NCBI GenBank assembly: GCA_964369475.1
Contig: CAYJFK010000007.1
Location: 1-63,622 of the forward strand
Reading direction: 5' to 3'
Length of the DNA stretch: 63,622 nucleotides
Origin: CAYJFK01 sp964369475
GTDB lineage: Bacteria; Bacillota; Clostridia; Oscillospirales; Feifaniaceae
The position numbers and the translations under genes were made by a program. Each line of letters starts with the position of its first letter. The first letter of the stretch is position 1. Shown here one piece after another: positions 7,925-15,778 of the stretch. Below the pieces are notes generated by a model. The model saw only the letters and a program-made list of their open reading frames with translations, did no database searches and had not been told where the DNA came from.

Positions 7925-9313
7925 TTAATGCTTGATTGAAATCGACCTTTCCTCTTCGGTCGCATAAACTACATTACCTTTTCTAAGAGAGCTGTGATAA
8001 TTTCGCTCGGCCTGAGCCGCAAATTTTTCGTCTCCTTGTTTTTCGGGCGGAATGTAGGGCTTGCCATCGTTTCTCGTCCTTAGAATAAACCTGTTTGTCT
8101 GTTTTCTAAGTGCCGCCGCTTCTTCAAATAGCATTGCCGACGATGAAGATGCCTCTGTGCAATTGGTGGCATTTATCGCCGCAACAGAAGAAATTGTGCT
8201 AATGTTCCTACAAACTATCTCTATTGCACCTGCTTGCTCGGTTGCATAGGTGCAAAGCTCGTCGATCACCTTAAGTGTATTTGCCGCCGCCTTTTCCGTT
8301 TTTAGTGCTGTGTCCTCTGCATTTTGCGACAGATTAAGCGTGTCTGCTACCTTTTGACTTAATGTGCTACCAAGCTCGCTTGCCGCTGCGAGTATTTCGG
8401 AATTTTTACAAACGAGCTCGCCAAGCTCCTCTGCAACTTCGGAAGCGCCGCCATTGCCCATGCGTGATATTTCGACACACAGATTTAGGGCAAGGATATT
8501 TGTTTGAAGTGAAATATCATCCATTATCTTTAGTATGCTCTCAATTTCACCTGTTATCTCGTTTATCTCTTTTGAATAGCTCGCCACATTTTCTATCTGC
8601 TTTGTAAGAGTGGTTGTCCCCTCCATTATGCCTGAAAACTGCTCCGATACCTGCTTCGTCTTACCTGTGTTTACCTTTGTTTTTACATTTATCGCCGACA
8701 TAACACGAGAGATTTCCCTTGCCTCCTCCGCTTGGGAAGATGTGCTCTTTGCAAGATACATACTGGCACGGCTGACCTTGCCTGCCGCCTCCATAACGCT
8801 GTTTGTCGCTCTGCGCACTTCGGCAAATAGCATGTCGTTTTCCTGCACCATTCGGTACAAATTCGCCCCTAAAACATCATCTTTAGAGCGTACATCTACA
8901 TATGCCGTCATATCTCCCGAGGCGACACGTGCCACGACATTTGCGTTATTTTGTATGCTCGACACCATATTTTTAAAGGAATCTATCATGTCGTACAACG
9001 AGCTTTTTTTGTTAATGCCCGTCATGTCAAGCGTAGAAAAGCTAACCCTATCGTCGCCGACAGAGAGCATTTTCGCCCACTTGGAGACAGCCTTAATAGG
9101 CCGCTCTATATTGCTTGCAATGGCGCAAGATAGCAGATAGGACAGGCCGAGCACTGTAAGCACCATAGCGCCGACAATTACAGCGGCCAGATCGGTAACA
9201 GGCGCAAAAATCCCGCTTCGCATAAGCATTATGAGCGCCAAAGTCCCCATAATACAAAGCGATATTACCCCAATAAACCCAAAGAAAATTTTACTTCCAA
9301 TACTACTCCTCAT
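7925..9313 (-). CDS. degenerate methyl-accepting chemotaxis-like membrane protein
   Basis: 462 aa. Two hydrophobic helices (about 8-30 and 40-63) are joined by a few residues, so there is no extracellular ligand domain. A HAMP-like region follows (about 64-170), then a long coiled-coil like an MCP signalling domain (about 180-400). The hairpin tip can be aligned: ISLQTNILALN is present, but the following stretch reads LCVEISRMGNGG where active receptors have AAIEAARAGE(H/Q)G. Binding of CheA and CheW may therefore be lost. A charged tail of about 50 residues ends the protein. No che genes are in the window. GAGGGGGC lies 4 bp before the ATG. It may have a non-chemotaxis role; function unknown. 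Confidence 0.75.
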   Translation of the reverse strand: MRSSIGSKIFFGFIGVISLCIMGTLALIMLMRSGIFAPVTDLAAVIVGAMVLTVLGLSYLLSCAIASNIERPIKAVSKWAKMLSVGDDRVSFSTLDMTGINKKSSLYDMIDSFKNMVSSIQNNANVVARVASGDMTAYVDVRSKDDVLGANLYRMVQENDMLFAEVRRATNSVMEAAGKVSRASMYLAKSTSSQAEEAREISRVMSAINVKTKVNTGKTKQVSEQFSGIMEGTTTLTKQIENVASYSKEINEITGEIESILKIMDDISLQTNILALNLCVEISRMGNGGASEVAEELGELVCKNSEILAAASELGSTLSQKVADTLNLSQNAEDTALKTEKAAANTLKVIDELCTYATEQAGAIEIVCRNISTISSVAAINATNCTEASSSSAMLFEEAAALRKQTNRFILRTRNDGKPYIPPEKQGDEKFAAQAERNYHSSLRKGNVVYATEEERSISIKH

Positions 9314-9451
9314 ATTTGCCCCCTCTATGAGTAGATTTTTTCATATACCTTAAAATTACACCAACACAGCAAACATGCCCTTGTCTGCCCTGTACCTATG
9401 CGCCTACCCTTGCACTCCAAATGTATCAAGTGCACTTTTTCATGCGCCGCT

Positions 9452-11740
9452 TTACTCGCTAAATTCCATTATCTTGTCTATATTCTCTGCCATGTACCGC
9501 TGAACTTCGTATGGGTACATATTAATAAAATAATAATTGCCCTCGTGCTCCCTCTCCTCGGGAGTTATTCCCATTGCCGTGCCCTTTTCGGTCGGCACCT
9601 TTACCGTGTGCCGCTCGTCGACATGCACCGTCTCGAGCAGTCCCATCTCCTCGAGCCATTTTCCAAGCTTAATGGCGGTGACTTTCGGATAGCCGCCGCC
9701 CTCCATAACCTCGTTTATGCGCTTTGTTATTACACTTATCGAAACGGCATCCTCCGTGACCTCTATTTTTTCTCTAAGTTCTTCAAAGAGGCTCTTTACC
9801 TCTATGTCGACCTGATCTGTGGCTACTGCTCTTAGATCGGCAATCTCGTCACCTTCCGCCATTTCTGCTGCAAGTTCCTCGTAGTGCTCCTCTTGTTCTA
9901 CCTCGGTTAAATCGGGCGGTATGCCCATATGCTCTGCTATTGCCGTAACAAAGCGCTCGCCGTATCTCTTATGCTTTGCCTCGCCAACGCCTGACACGCT
10001 CTTGAAAAGTTCGAGCGAGGTCGGTTGAATTACCGCCATGCTTGCAAGGGATTTGTCGGTAAAAATTATATACGCAGGCATTTTTTCCTCTTTTGCAATG
10101 TCGCCTCTTAGCTTGCGAAGTTTTTCGTATAGCGTATTGTCGACAACGCCCAAAGTAGCGCTTTCCTTTTCCTTTGTGTCTTTAATCTTCTCTTTGGGCA
10201 TTTTAATTTCGAGCCGCTCTCTGCTCTTTAGTATGTCCCACGATTTTGCCGTGAGCATTAATATGGGAAATTGTCCGTCGCTCTGCGCTATGTAGCCCTT
10301 TTCTATCAGGGTGCTTATTATGTATCTAAGCTCTGCGGCGCTGTTTTGGCAAATTCCGTATGTCGACAGGCTGTCAAATCCCATTCGTTGCACCGCTTTA
10401 TTTTTAGACCCCTTTAGCACGTCGACCACCATGTTAACACCAAAGCGCTCATTCATGCGGTATATGCAAGATAGGATTTTTTGCGCATCTGTCGTTATGT
10501 CTACCGTGTCAAAATTTGTGTTACAGTTGCCGCAGTTGCCGCAAAAAGATGGCGGTGTCTCGCCGAAATAGCGCAAAATATAGGCACGCAGACACTCACT
10601 CGTCATGCAGTAGGAGGTCATCTCCCTAAGGCGGGCAAATTCGTTGTCTCGTCTGCGTTCTATGCCTTCTTCGCCCTCCGAGCCTAAATTTTCAATCATC
10701 CATCTGTTTGTGCCAACGTCCTGACCGCTGTACAGGAGAAGGCACTTTGCAGGCGCTCCGTCTCTACCTGCACGGCCTGCCTCTTGGTAGTAGCTCTCCA
10801 TGTCCCTTGGCATATTGTAGTGCACGACATAGGAGACATTGGACTTATCTATACCCATTCCAAAGGCATTTGTCGCCACCATAACCGTCTTGCGGTCGTA
10901 CAAAAAATCCTCCTGATTTCGCCTACGCTCGCTGTCGGGCAGGCCTGCGTGGTATCTCGTTGCAAGGTAGCCTTTGGACTGCAATGTCTCGCAGACACTC
11001 TCGACTATCTTTCGTGTAATGCAATATATAATGCCGCTCTTGTCCTGATTATTCTTCAAAAAGCTAAGCAGGGCAGAGGATTTGCTTGCAGGCATTTGCA
11101 CTTCAAAGCTTAGATTTTCCCTGTCAAATCCCGTAACGAGAATTGTCGGGTCGACAAGGCCGAGCGCCGCTATTATATCGTCCTTAACACGTGTCGTTGC
11201 GGTAGCTGTAAAAGCACTTACAACGGGGCGGCTCTTTAGTCTTGCTATAAATTTCGGTATGTCCATATAGCTCGGGCGAAAGTCCTGTCCCCAGCGTGAT
11301 ATACAGTGAGCTTCGTCTATCGTTACGCTCTTTATGTCTGCGTATTCGGCAAAATTAATAAAATCCTCCGACAAAAGCCGCTCGGGGGCTACATATATAA
11401 GTTTATAATAACCGCTACGCACGCCGTACATTGCGTCTCGCATTTGGTTGTATGTTAGGGAGGAATTGATATAAGCCGCCCGTATTCCGGCCTCTGTTAG
11501 CGACAAAACCTGATCTTGCATAAGCGAAATAAGAGGGGAGACAACAATGGAGACCCCCTCCCCTATCATGGCAGGCACTTGATAGCATATCGATTTACCC
11601 GCCCCTGTCGGCATTATTGCAAGTGCATCTTTTTTATCTAAAACAGAGTCGATTATCTCCTCTTGCCCTGCTCTAAAGCTATCGTAGCCGAAATATGTCT
11701 TTAAAACCTCATGTTTTGTCACAAGTTCACCGCTTTTCAT
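9452..11740 (-). CDS. recQ: ATP-dependent DNA helicase RecQ
   Basis: 3'-5' DNA helicase of 762 aa, longer than the roughly 600 aa of E. coli RecQ. Walker A MPTGAGKS is at 43-50 and DEAHCISRWGQDFR near 140; helicase C-terminal motifs include TNAFGMGID and QEAGRAGRDG. A four-cysteine zinc-binding site follows (CMTSEC to CGNCGNC, about 375-400), then a winged-helix part and an HRDC domain (about 530-610). The last 120 residues form an extra helix-turn-helix-like module (LGKWLEEMGLLE, then VPTEKGTAMGI), resembling the RQC-minor type seen in Firmicutes RecQ. It acts in repair and fork restart. It is transcribed alone. The start follows no strong Shine-Dalgarno sequence. Confidence 0.93.
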   Translation of the reverse strand: MKSGELVTKHEVLKTYFGYDSFRAGQEEIIDSVLDKKDALAIMPTGAGKSICYQVPAMIGEGVSIVVSPLISLMQDQVLSLTEAGIRAAYINSSLTYNQMRDAMYGVRSGYYKLIYVAPERLLSEDFINFAEYADIKSVTIDEAHCISRWGQDFRPSYMDIPKFIARLKSRPVVSAFTATATTRVKDDIIAALGLVDPTILVTGFDRENLSFEVQMPASKSSALLSFLKNNQDKSGIIYCITRKIVESVCETLQSKGYLATRYHAGLPDSERRRNQEDFLYDRKTVMVATNAFGMGIDKSNVSYVVHYNMPRDMESYYQEAGRAGRDGAPAKCLLLYSGQDVGTNRWMIENLGSEGEEGIERRRDNEFARLREMTSYCMTSECLRAYILRYFGETPPSFCGNCGNCNTNFDTVDITTDAQKILSCIYRMNERFGVNMVVDVLKGSKNKAVQRMGFDSLSTYGICQNSAAELRYIISTLIEKGYIAQSDGQFPILMLTAKSWDILKSRERLEIKMPKEKIKDTKEKESATLGVVDNTLYEKLRKLRGDIAKEEKMPAYIIFTDKSLASMAVIQPTSLELFKSVSGVGEAKHKRYGERFVTAIAEHMGIPPDLTEVEQEEHYEELAAEMAEGDEIADLRAVATDQVDIEVKSLFEELREKIEVTEDAVSISVITKRINEVMEGGGYPKVTAIKLGKWLEEMGLLETVHVDERHTVKVPTEKGTAMGITPEEREHEGNYYFINMYPYEVQRYMAENIDKIMEFSE

Positions 11741-11807
11741 TTTGTTATGTATATTCTACACAAAAAAAGACAAAAGGTAAAGAAGTAGCGGAAATTTTAT
11801 TTTGCTA

Positions 11808-11836
11808 TTGACAATATCGATAATCGATGTTACAAT
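11808..11836 (+). promoter_or_regulatory. promoter of the padR-DUF2812 operon
   Basis: TTGACA (11808-11813), 17-bp spacer, TACAAT (11831-11836): near consensus for sigma A. One of two operator palindromes lies in the spacer. Confidence 0.88.
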
Positions 11837-11864
11837 TAAATCAATCAAATATCGATTATCGATA
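11815..11864. promoter_or_regulatory. pair of palindromic operators for the PadR regulator
   Basis: TATCGATTATCGATA at 11850-11864 is a perfect 15-bp palindrome. TATCGATAATCGATG at 11815-11829 is the same with one mismatch and lies between the -35 and -10 boxes. Centres are 35 bp apart, one on the promoter and one on the early transcript. The padR gene begins 17 bp later, so autorepression by this PadR is the likely reading. Binding itself is inferred. Confidence 0.75.
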
Positions 11865-11880
11865 AACGAGAGGTGGTTGT

Positions 11881-12213
11881 GTGGCAAGAGAAAAATATCA
11901 AACACTAAGCGAGCAGATGTTTTACATACTGATCTGCCTTAGAGAAGAATGCTGCGGTGTCGACATAATGAAGCGTGTTACAGACATAACGGGCGGCGAG
12001 GTAAAAATAGGCCCGGGTACGCTGTACAGCCTGCTCGATAACTTTGTTAAAGAGGGCTTTATTGTAGAGACAAAAATTGAAAACCGCAAAAAAAGTTATA
12101 TAATTACGACTTTGGGAGGCGATCTTTTAAGTCGGGAATATAGCAGGATAGTGCGGCTTAAAGAGAACTACGAAAAACTAACGGGAGGCGAGACTTATGG
12201 CAAAGACAGTTAA
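11881..12213 (+). CDS. PadR family transcriptional regulator
   Basis: 110-aa winged-helix repressor of the PadR family (small PadR-s2 type). The core reads LSEQMFYILICL, then a helix with GVDIMKRVTDIT, KIGPGTLYSLLDNFVKEGFI and the wing NRKKSYIITTLGG. The start is a GTG at 11881 with AGAGGTGG just upstream. It overlaps the next gene by 17 bp. PadR proteins next to DUF2812 membrane proteins form a recurring Firmicutes pair, often responding to cell-envelope stress or drugs; the signal here is unknown. Two palindromes in its promoter suggest control of its own operon. Confidence 0.93.
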   Translation: MAREKYQTLSEQMFYILICLREECCGVDIMKRVTDITGGEVKIGPGTLYSLLDNFVKEGFIVETKIENRKKSYIITTLGGDLLSREYSRIVRLKENYEKLTGGETYGKDS

Positions 12214-13591
12214 GAAAATGATTTTTTACGCCATGTATCACACGAGCGATATAGAGAGAAAGCTTGAACAGTACGCCGAGGAGGGGCTCTTTTTAACCAA
12301 GATCGGCTCTACACTTTGGACATTCGAAAAGGGCGAGCCTAAAAAGACAAAATATACAGTAACATATTTTTCCGAAGGTTCTATGTTTAATCCAGATTAT
12401 ACCGACAATCAGCTAACATACTTTGAATATGCCGAGCAGTCGGGCTGGAAGCACGTTTCATCTTTTCACTTAATGCAGGTATTTTCAAGCCAAGAGGAAA
12501 ATCCCGTCCCCTTCGAGACCGACGAGAGGGAAAAACTTGACAATATTAAAAAATGCATGAAGAAAAGTTTTATCCCAAACATGATAATGCTACTTGTAAT
12601 ATTCTGCTTAAACTCTGCAATGCAGTTTACAACCATGCTTAGCAGTCCAAGTTCGTTTTTCTCGAACAACTTGGGAATAGCAGCACTTCTTTCCTCGCTA
12701 ACAGTAATTTTCCAGCAAATAGTCGTGTTAAACTCTTATCGCAATTGGTGTGTTAAATCGGAGCGCTCTGTCTCGCAGGGCGGCAAGTGCTACGACAAGG
12801 GCGGCGAGGCCATTATGCGGTTTAACCGCTGGTTACTCCTATGGGTACTTGTTCTTGTAACTGTAATCTTTTCCGATGCGTTTTTTAGCGGCAACCGCTT
12901 TGTTGTATATGTAACGCTCCCCATGATTCCGCTATTCTTCATTGTATATCTCGGCTCGATCAACATAATGAAAAAGTTTAAAGCGAGCGCTTTTGTAAAT
13001 AAGGTTGTCTCTGTATCTGCATTAATGCTCACATCGGTTTTATATACAATTTTTATATTTCACATAATAATAACTCAGTACCCAAACAGAGGACTCGATA
13101 GGGAACATCGCATAGGGACATACACAAATGCCGCAGGAGAGCTTCGTGAATACACTATTTATCAAGATGAAATCCCACTTACAATCGAGGACTTATATAT
13201 AGGATTTGACACGACAAACTACTCGACAGAAGCATATATTGCAAGCTCTTTCCTTCTTACAGATGCAACTTATTTCCACAACTCGCCACCACTTTCAACA
13301 GGCGATACAAGGCGACTTGATTACAGCATATACGAGACCAAGATAGGCTTTGTCTACAACTTGGTACGAAAGGAAATGCTAACGCCTCAGTCGTGGCGAG
13401 AGCAAATAACCTTGATCGAGATAGATCCAAGGCCCTTTAACGCAAAGGAGGCCTATGCATACGAGTACACAGAAGGAGGCGGGCTAAACGGCGAATATAT
13501 CTTGCTCTACGATGATAAAATCATAGATCTCGACCTACGATACCCCCTAACCCCCGAACAATCAGCAGTAGTAGCGGAAATCTTTTCCTAA
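12197..13591 (+). CDS. DUF2812 domain membrane protein
   Basis: 464 aa. The N-terminal 100 residues match the DUF2812 pattern (W-F-P type fold: YHTSDIERKLEQYAEEGLFLTKI, then YFEYAEQSGWKHV). About four hydrophobic helices follow (roughly 125-145, 155-175, 212-232, 238-258 and one near 285-305). The last 150 residues are polar and probably outside the membrane; they are not part of the usual short DUF2812 protein. The gene is translationally coupled to padR by a 17-bp overlap, so the regulator very likely controls it. Role unknown, probably membrane stress. Confidence 0.82.
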   Translation: MAKTVKKMIFYAMYHTSDIERKLEQYAEEGLFLTKIGSTLWTFEKGEPKKTKYTVTYFSEGSMFNPDYTDNQLTYFEYAEQSGWKHVSSFHLMQVFSSQEENPVPFETDEREKLDNIKKCMKKSFIPNMIMLLVIFCLNSAMQFTTMLSSPSSFFSNNLGIAALLSSLTVIFQQIVVLNSYRNWCVKSERSVSQGGKCYDKGGEAIMRFNRWLLLWVLVLVTVIFSDAFFSGNRFVVYVTLPMIPLFFIVYLGSINIMKKFKASAFVNKVVSVSALMLTSVLYTIFIFHIIITQYPNRGLDREHRIGTYTNAAGELREYTIYQDEIPLTIEDLYIGFDTTNYSTEAYIASSFLLTDATYFHNSPPLSTGDTRRLDYSIYETKIGFVYNLVRKEMLTPQSWREQITLIEIDPRPFNAKEAYAYEYTEGGGLNGEYILLYDDKIIDLDLRYPLTPEQSAVVAEIFS

Positions 13592-13599
13592 AATCCAAA

Positions 13600-13639
13600 A
13601 AGGACGGTACAAATGAGTAAACTCATTTGTACCGTCCTT
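13600..13639 (+). terminator. terminator of the padR-DUF2812 operon
   Basis: Perfect 19-bp inverted repeat (13600-13618 with 13621-13639) 9 bp after the DUF2812 stop codon. The T-run after it is poor (TTAATAAAT), so it may terminate weakly or stabilise the transcript. Confidence 0.65.
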
Positions 13640-13680
13640 AATAAATCCAATAAAAAATTGCCCGGCAATTTTTTCACCAT

Positions 13681-13744
13681 AGCTCTTAGTTCTTAGTTCT
13701 TAGCTCTTAGCTCTTAGCTCTTAGTTCTTAGTTCTTAGCTCTTA
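13681..13744. repeat. heptanucleotide tandem repeat
   Basis: About nine copies of the 7-mer AGYTCTT (C or T at position 3), in the order C T T C C C T T C. It lies between the DUF2812 terminator and the stop codon of the flavin-binding protein, in a non-coding gap. Confidence 0.9.
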
Positions 13745-13751
13745 CTTCTAC

Positions 13752-14234
13752 TTACCCCTCACGTGACCTCTTTGCCGTAATATGCTCAATATCAATTCTC
13801 ACCATGACAGTCGCATTCTTATAGCTCTCGGCAGATCGCTTAATGTCATCGGGGAATTTATCCGCAAAAAACATACCAAACTTAACAATGGCGTCCATGT
13901 ACTGCTCGGGCTCTACTTTATGTGCCTTACCGTAGATAATAACGCTTGTAAACTCTGTCGATAGTTCGTCAGGGCGAATCGTTGCGTCTAAAACCGTCGT
14001 TACACATACCTTGTTGTTCTTTGCAAGGCAGTCGTGCTTTAGCCCCTCTTTAAAGCCGTGATACCACAGAGCGCCGTCGAAATATGCCACATTTACAGGC
14101 AGTGCATAGGGAAAACCTTCCTCGCCCTCGGGGAAAGCGACGACGCTGTACGGGGCGAGTGAGAGCATTTTCATTACGGTGTCTGAGTCTATTTGCTTGT
14201 CTATTCTGCGCAGTTTGCGAAAACCTGAATCCAT
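13752..14234 (-). CDS. pyridoxamine 5'-phosphate oxidase-like flavin protein
   Basis: 160 aa, of the FMN-binding split-barrel family (PNPOx-like, NimA/5-nitroimidazole reductase type). Visible: LRRIDKQIDSDTVMKML at the N-terminus, SVVAFPEGEEGFPYALPVN for the first barrel strands, DGALWYHGFKEGLKHDCL for the flavin-phosphate region, and a closing strand VRIDIEHITAKR. Such proteins reduce small molecules with FMN and NAD(P)H. The frame is open upstream, but ATG 14234 is chosen: GGAGGG is 5 bp before it, and the stop codon of the regulator gene sits at 14236-14238. The one-base gap means tight coupling with the DtxR-type regulator. Confidence 0.85.
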   Translation of the reverse strand: MDSGFRKLRRIDKQIDSDTVMKMLSLAPYSVVAFPEGEEGFPYALPVNVAYFDGALWYHGFKEGLKHDCLAKNNKVCVTTVLDATIRPDELSTEFTSVIIYGKAHKVEPEQYMDAIVKFGMFFADKFPDDIKRSAESYKNATVMVRIDIEHITAKRSREG

Positions 14235-14235
14235 A

Positions 14236-14613
14236 TTACCCTCCGTTAATTTCATCAACACATTTTTTAAGAGCATTAAATGTTTCGTCGCTAATTACAT
14301 GCTCTATCCTACATGCATCGGCATCTGCAACCTCCTTGCTAACGCCGAGTACCTCGTTTAGATAGCGGCAAATGGCAATGTGCCTGTCGTAAATGTCCTT
14401 TGCCCGCTCTAATCCTTGCTCTGTCAAAACGAGATTGCCTGTGCTCTGCTGCTCTATCAGCCCCATGCTTTTTAGTATGCCTACCGCACGACTAACAGAC
14501 GGCTTGGAAAATCCAAGTTCGTTTGCTACGTCGATAGAGCGTACAGTGCCGTTGCGCTCCTTTAAACGGAGTATGGTTTCGAGATAGTTTTCGCCCGATT
14601 CAAGAAGTGCCAT
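14236..14613 (-). CDS. DtxR/MntR family metal-dependent regulator
   Basis: 125 aa. N-terminal winged helix with RSIDVANELGFSKPSVSRAVGILK as recognition region, then a dimerisation helix with metal-ligand-like residues (ENYLETI at the start, DACRIEHVISDE near 100-112). The SH3-like third domain of DtxR is absent, as in MntR. These proteins bind Mn2+ or Fe2+ and repress metal uptake genes. The gene opens a two-gene unit with the flavin protein; no metal transporter lies nearby, so the target is not evident. ATG follows AGGAGG. Confidence 0.88.
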   Translation of the reverse strand: MALLESGENYLETILRLKERNGTVRSIDVANELGFSKPSVSRAVGILKSMGLIEQQSTGNLVLTEQGLERAKDIYDRHIAICRYLNEVLGVSKEVADADACRIEHVISDETFNALKKCVDEINGG

Positions 14614-14685
14614 AGATTTACCCTCCTATTATTCAAGTTACTTTTTTTCTCTAAATTTATTGTGCTAATATTATACCTATCGCTA

Positions 14686-15525
14686 TTAGAATGTTACTAT
14701 AAGTCCACCCGGCATACAGTAGTATGTGCAAAGACCACCTGTTTCCAAAACAGTAATGTCGCCGACCTTTAGCGTGTCTTTAAACATTGCGGCAAGAAGG
14801 TCTGCACCCTTTTTGTTTTTGCAGTGGCTTATAACTATCGGACGTCCTTCAAGTTTTTTCCTCTCGCTTGCAAGCTTAACCATCGTTTTAAGTGCGTTAA
14901 GCTCGCCCCTCGGCTTTGCAACGACATCTATTGTTCCCTGCTGAGTGTTGGCGGCAACGGCACGAATACCGAAAGCACCTGCCATAATTCCCGAAATTTT
15001 AGACATACGTCCATTCTTTATAAGATTGTCGAAATCTACAAGCGAGAACAAAAGGAAAGTGCCGTCCATATAGTTTTCGGTCTCAGCGACGACAGTATCA
15101 AAGTCGCAACCTGCCTCTATTAGTGACTTAGCTCTGCGAAGACCCATTACAAGAGATCCCGATGTTCCTCTTGTGTCTACAACATGAATTTTCTTTTCAG
15201 GGTCTTCATCCATAACGATCTTTGCACCCATAACGGCACTGTTGTAAGATCCAGATAGCGATCCTGTTATTGTAAAGGCTATTGTATATTGATATTTTCT
15301 AAACTGCTCGGCAAACATCTCCGGAGATGGGCAGGAAGACGACGACCCTTTTTTAGCTGCCTTTGAGGCTGCAATCATTTGGTCTAAATCGACACCCGGT
15401 GCGTCTACAAAATCTTTTCCCTCTACGGTTATTGTTAGCGGCACCATATCAAAACCGATATCATCTCCTGCCATTGCTCCCGGTTTTAGATCGCAGCCGC
15501 TGTCTCCGACAAGTCCCCACTTCAT
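14686..15525 (-). CDS. DegV family fatty-acid-binding protein
   Basis: 279 aa, DegV fold in two domains. The N-terminal motif GLVGDSGCDL, the SSSSCPSPEMF stretch and TGSLSGSYNSA are typical, as is the C-terminal VISHCKNKKGADLL. DegV/FakB proteins hold a fatty acid for phosphorylation by the kinase FakA; no FakA gene is in the window. AGGAAT precedes the ATG. The gene is single, with its 5' end facing the big surface protein gene across a 253-bp divergent gap. Confidence 0.92.
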   Translation of the reverse strand: MKWGLVGDSGCDLKPGAMAGDDIGFDMVPLTITVEGKDFVDAPGVDLDQMIAASKAAKKGSSSSCPSPEMFAEQFRKYQYTIAFTITGSLSGSYNSAVMGAKIVMDEDPEKKIHVVDTRGTSGSLVMGLRRAKSLIEAGCDFDTVVAETENYMDGTFLLFSLVDFDNLIKNGRMSKISGIMAGAFGIRAVAANTQQGTIDVVAKPRGELNALKTMVKLASERKKLEGRPIVISHCKNKKGADLLAAMFKDTLKVGDITVLETGGLCTYYCMPGGLIVTF

Positions 15526-15650
15526 TGTAATTCCTCCGTAATTATATATTTTTTTACATTAAATTTAATTTAATCGAATTTTTGCTACATATATTATAAC
15601 ACAGCTTGTCAATCGGTTGTAGTGTAATTTTTTAACATACTTTATAACGC

Positions 15651-15679
15651 TTTATTTTTTATTTTTGATGTGGTATAAT
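15651..15679 (+). promoter_or_regulatory. extended -10 promoter of the macroglobulin gene
   Basis: TATAAT (15674-15679) preceded by TGG, so an extended -10; the -35 position 17 bp upstream is poor (TTTATT). It gives a leader of about 90 nt to the ATG at 15779. Confidence 0.55.
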
Positions 15680-15778
15680 TATTGAAACAAAAAATTTTCC
15701 TATACGTCATAATCAGTGTATCTTTAGGGCTAAACTGTAAACTTTCATTGGGCTTATTATAATAAACGGAGGGTTAAT

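Noticed and set aside
13681..13744. Possible CRISPR-like array
   Set aside because: Units are 7 bp without spacers, so it is a simple tandem repeat.
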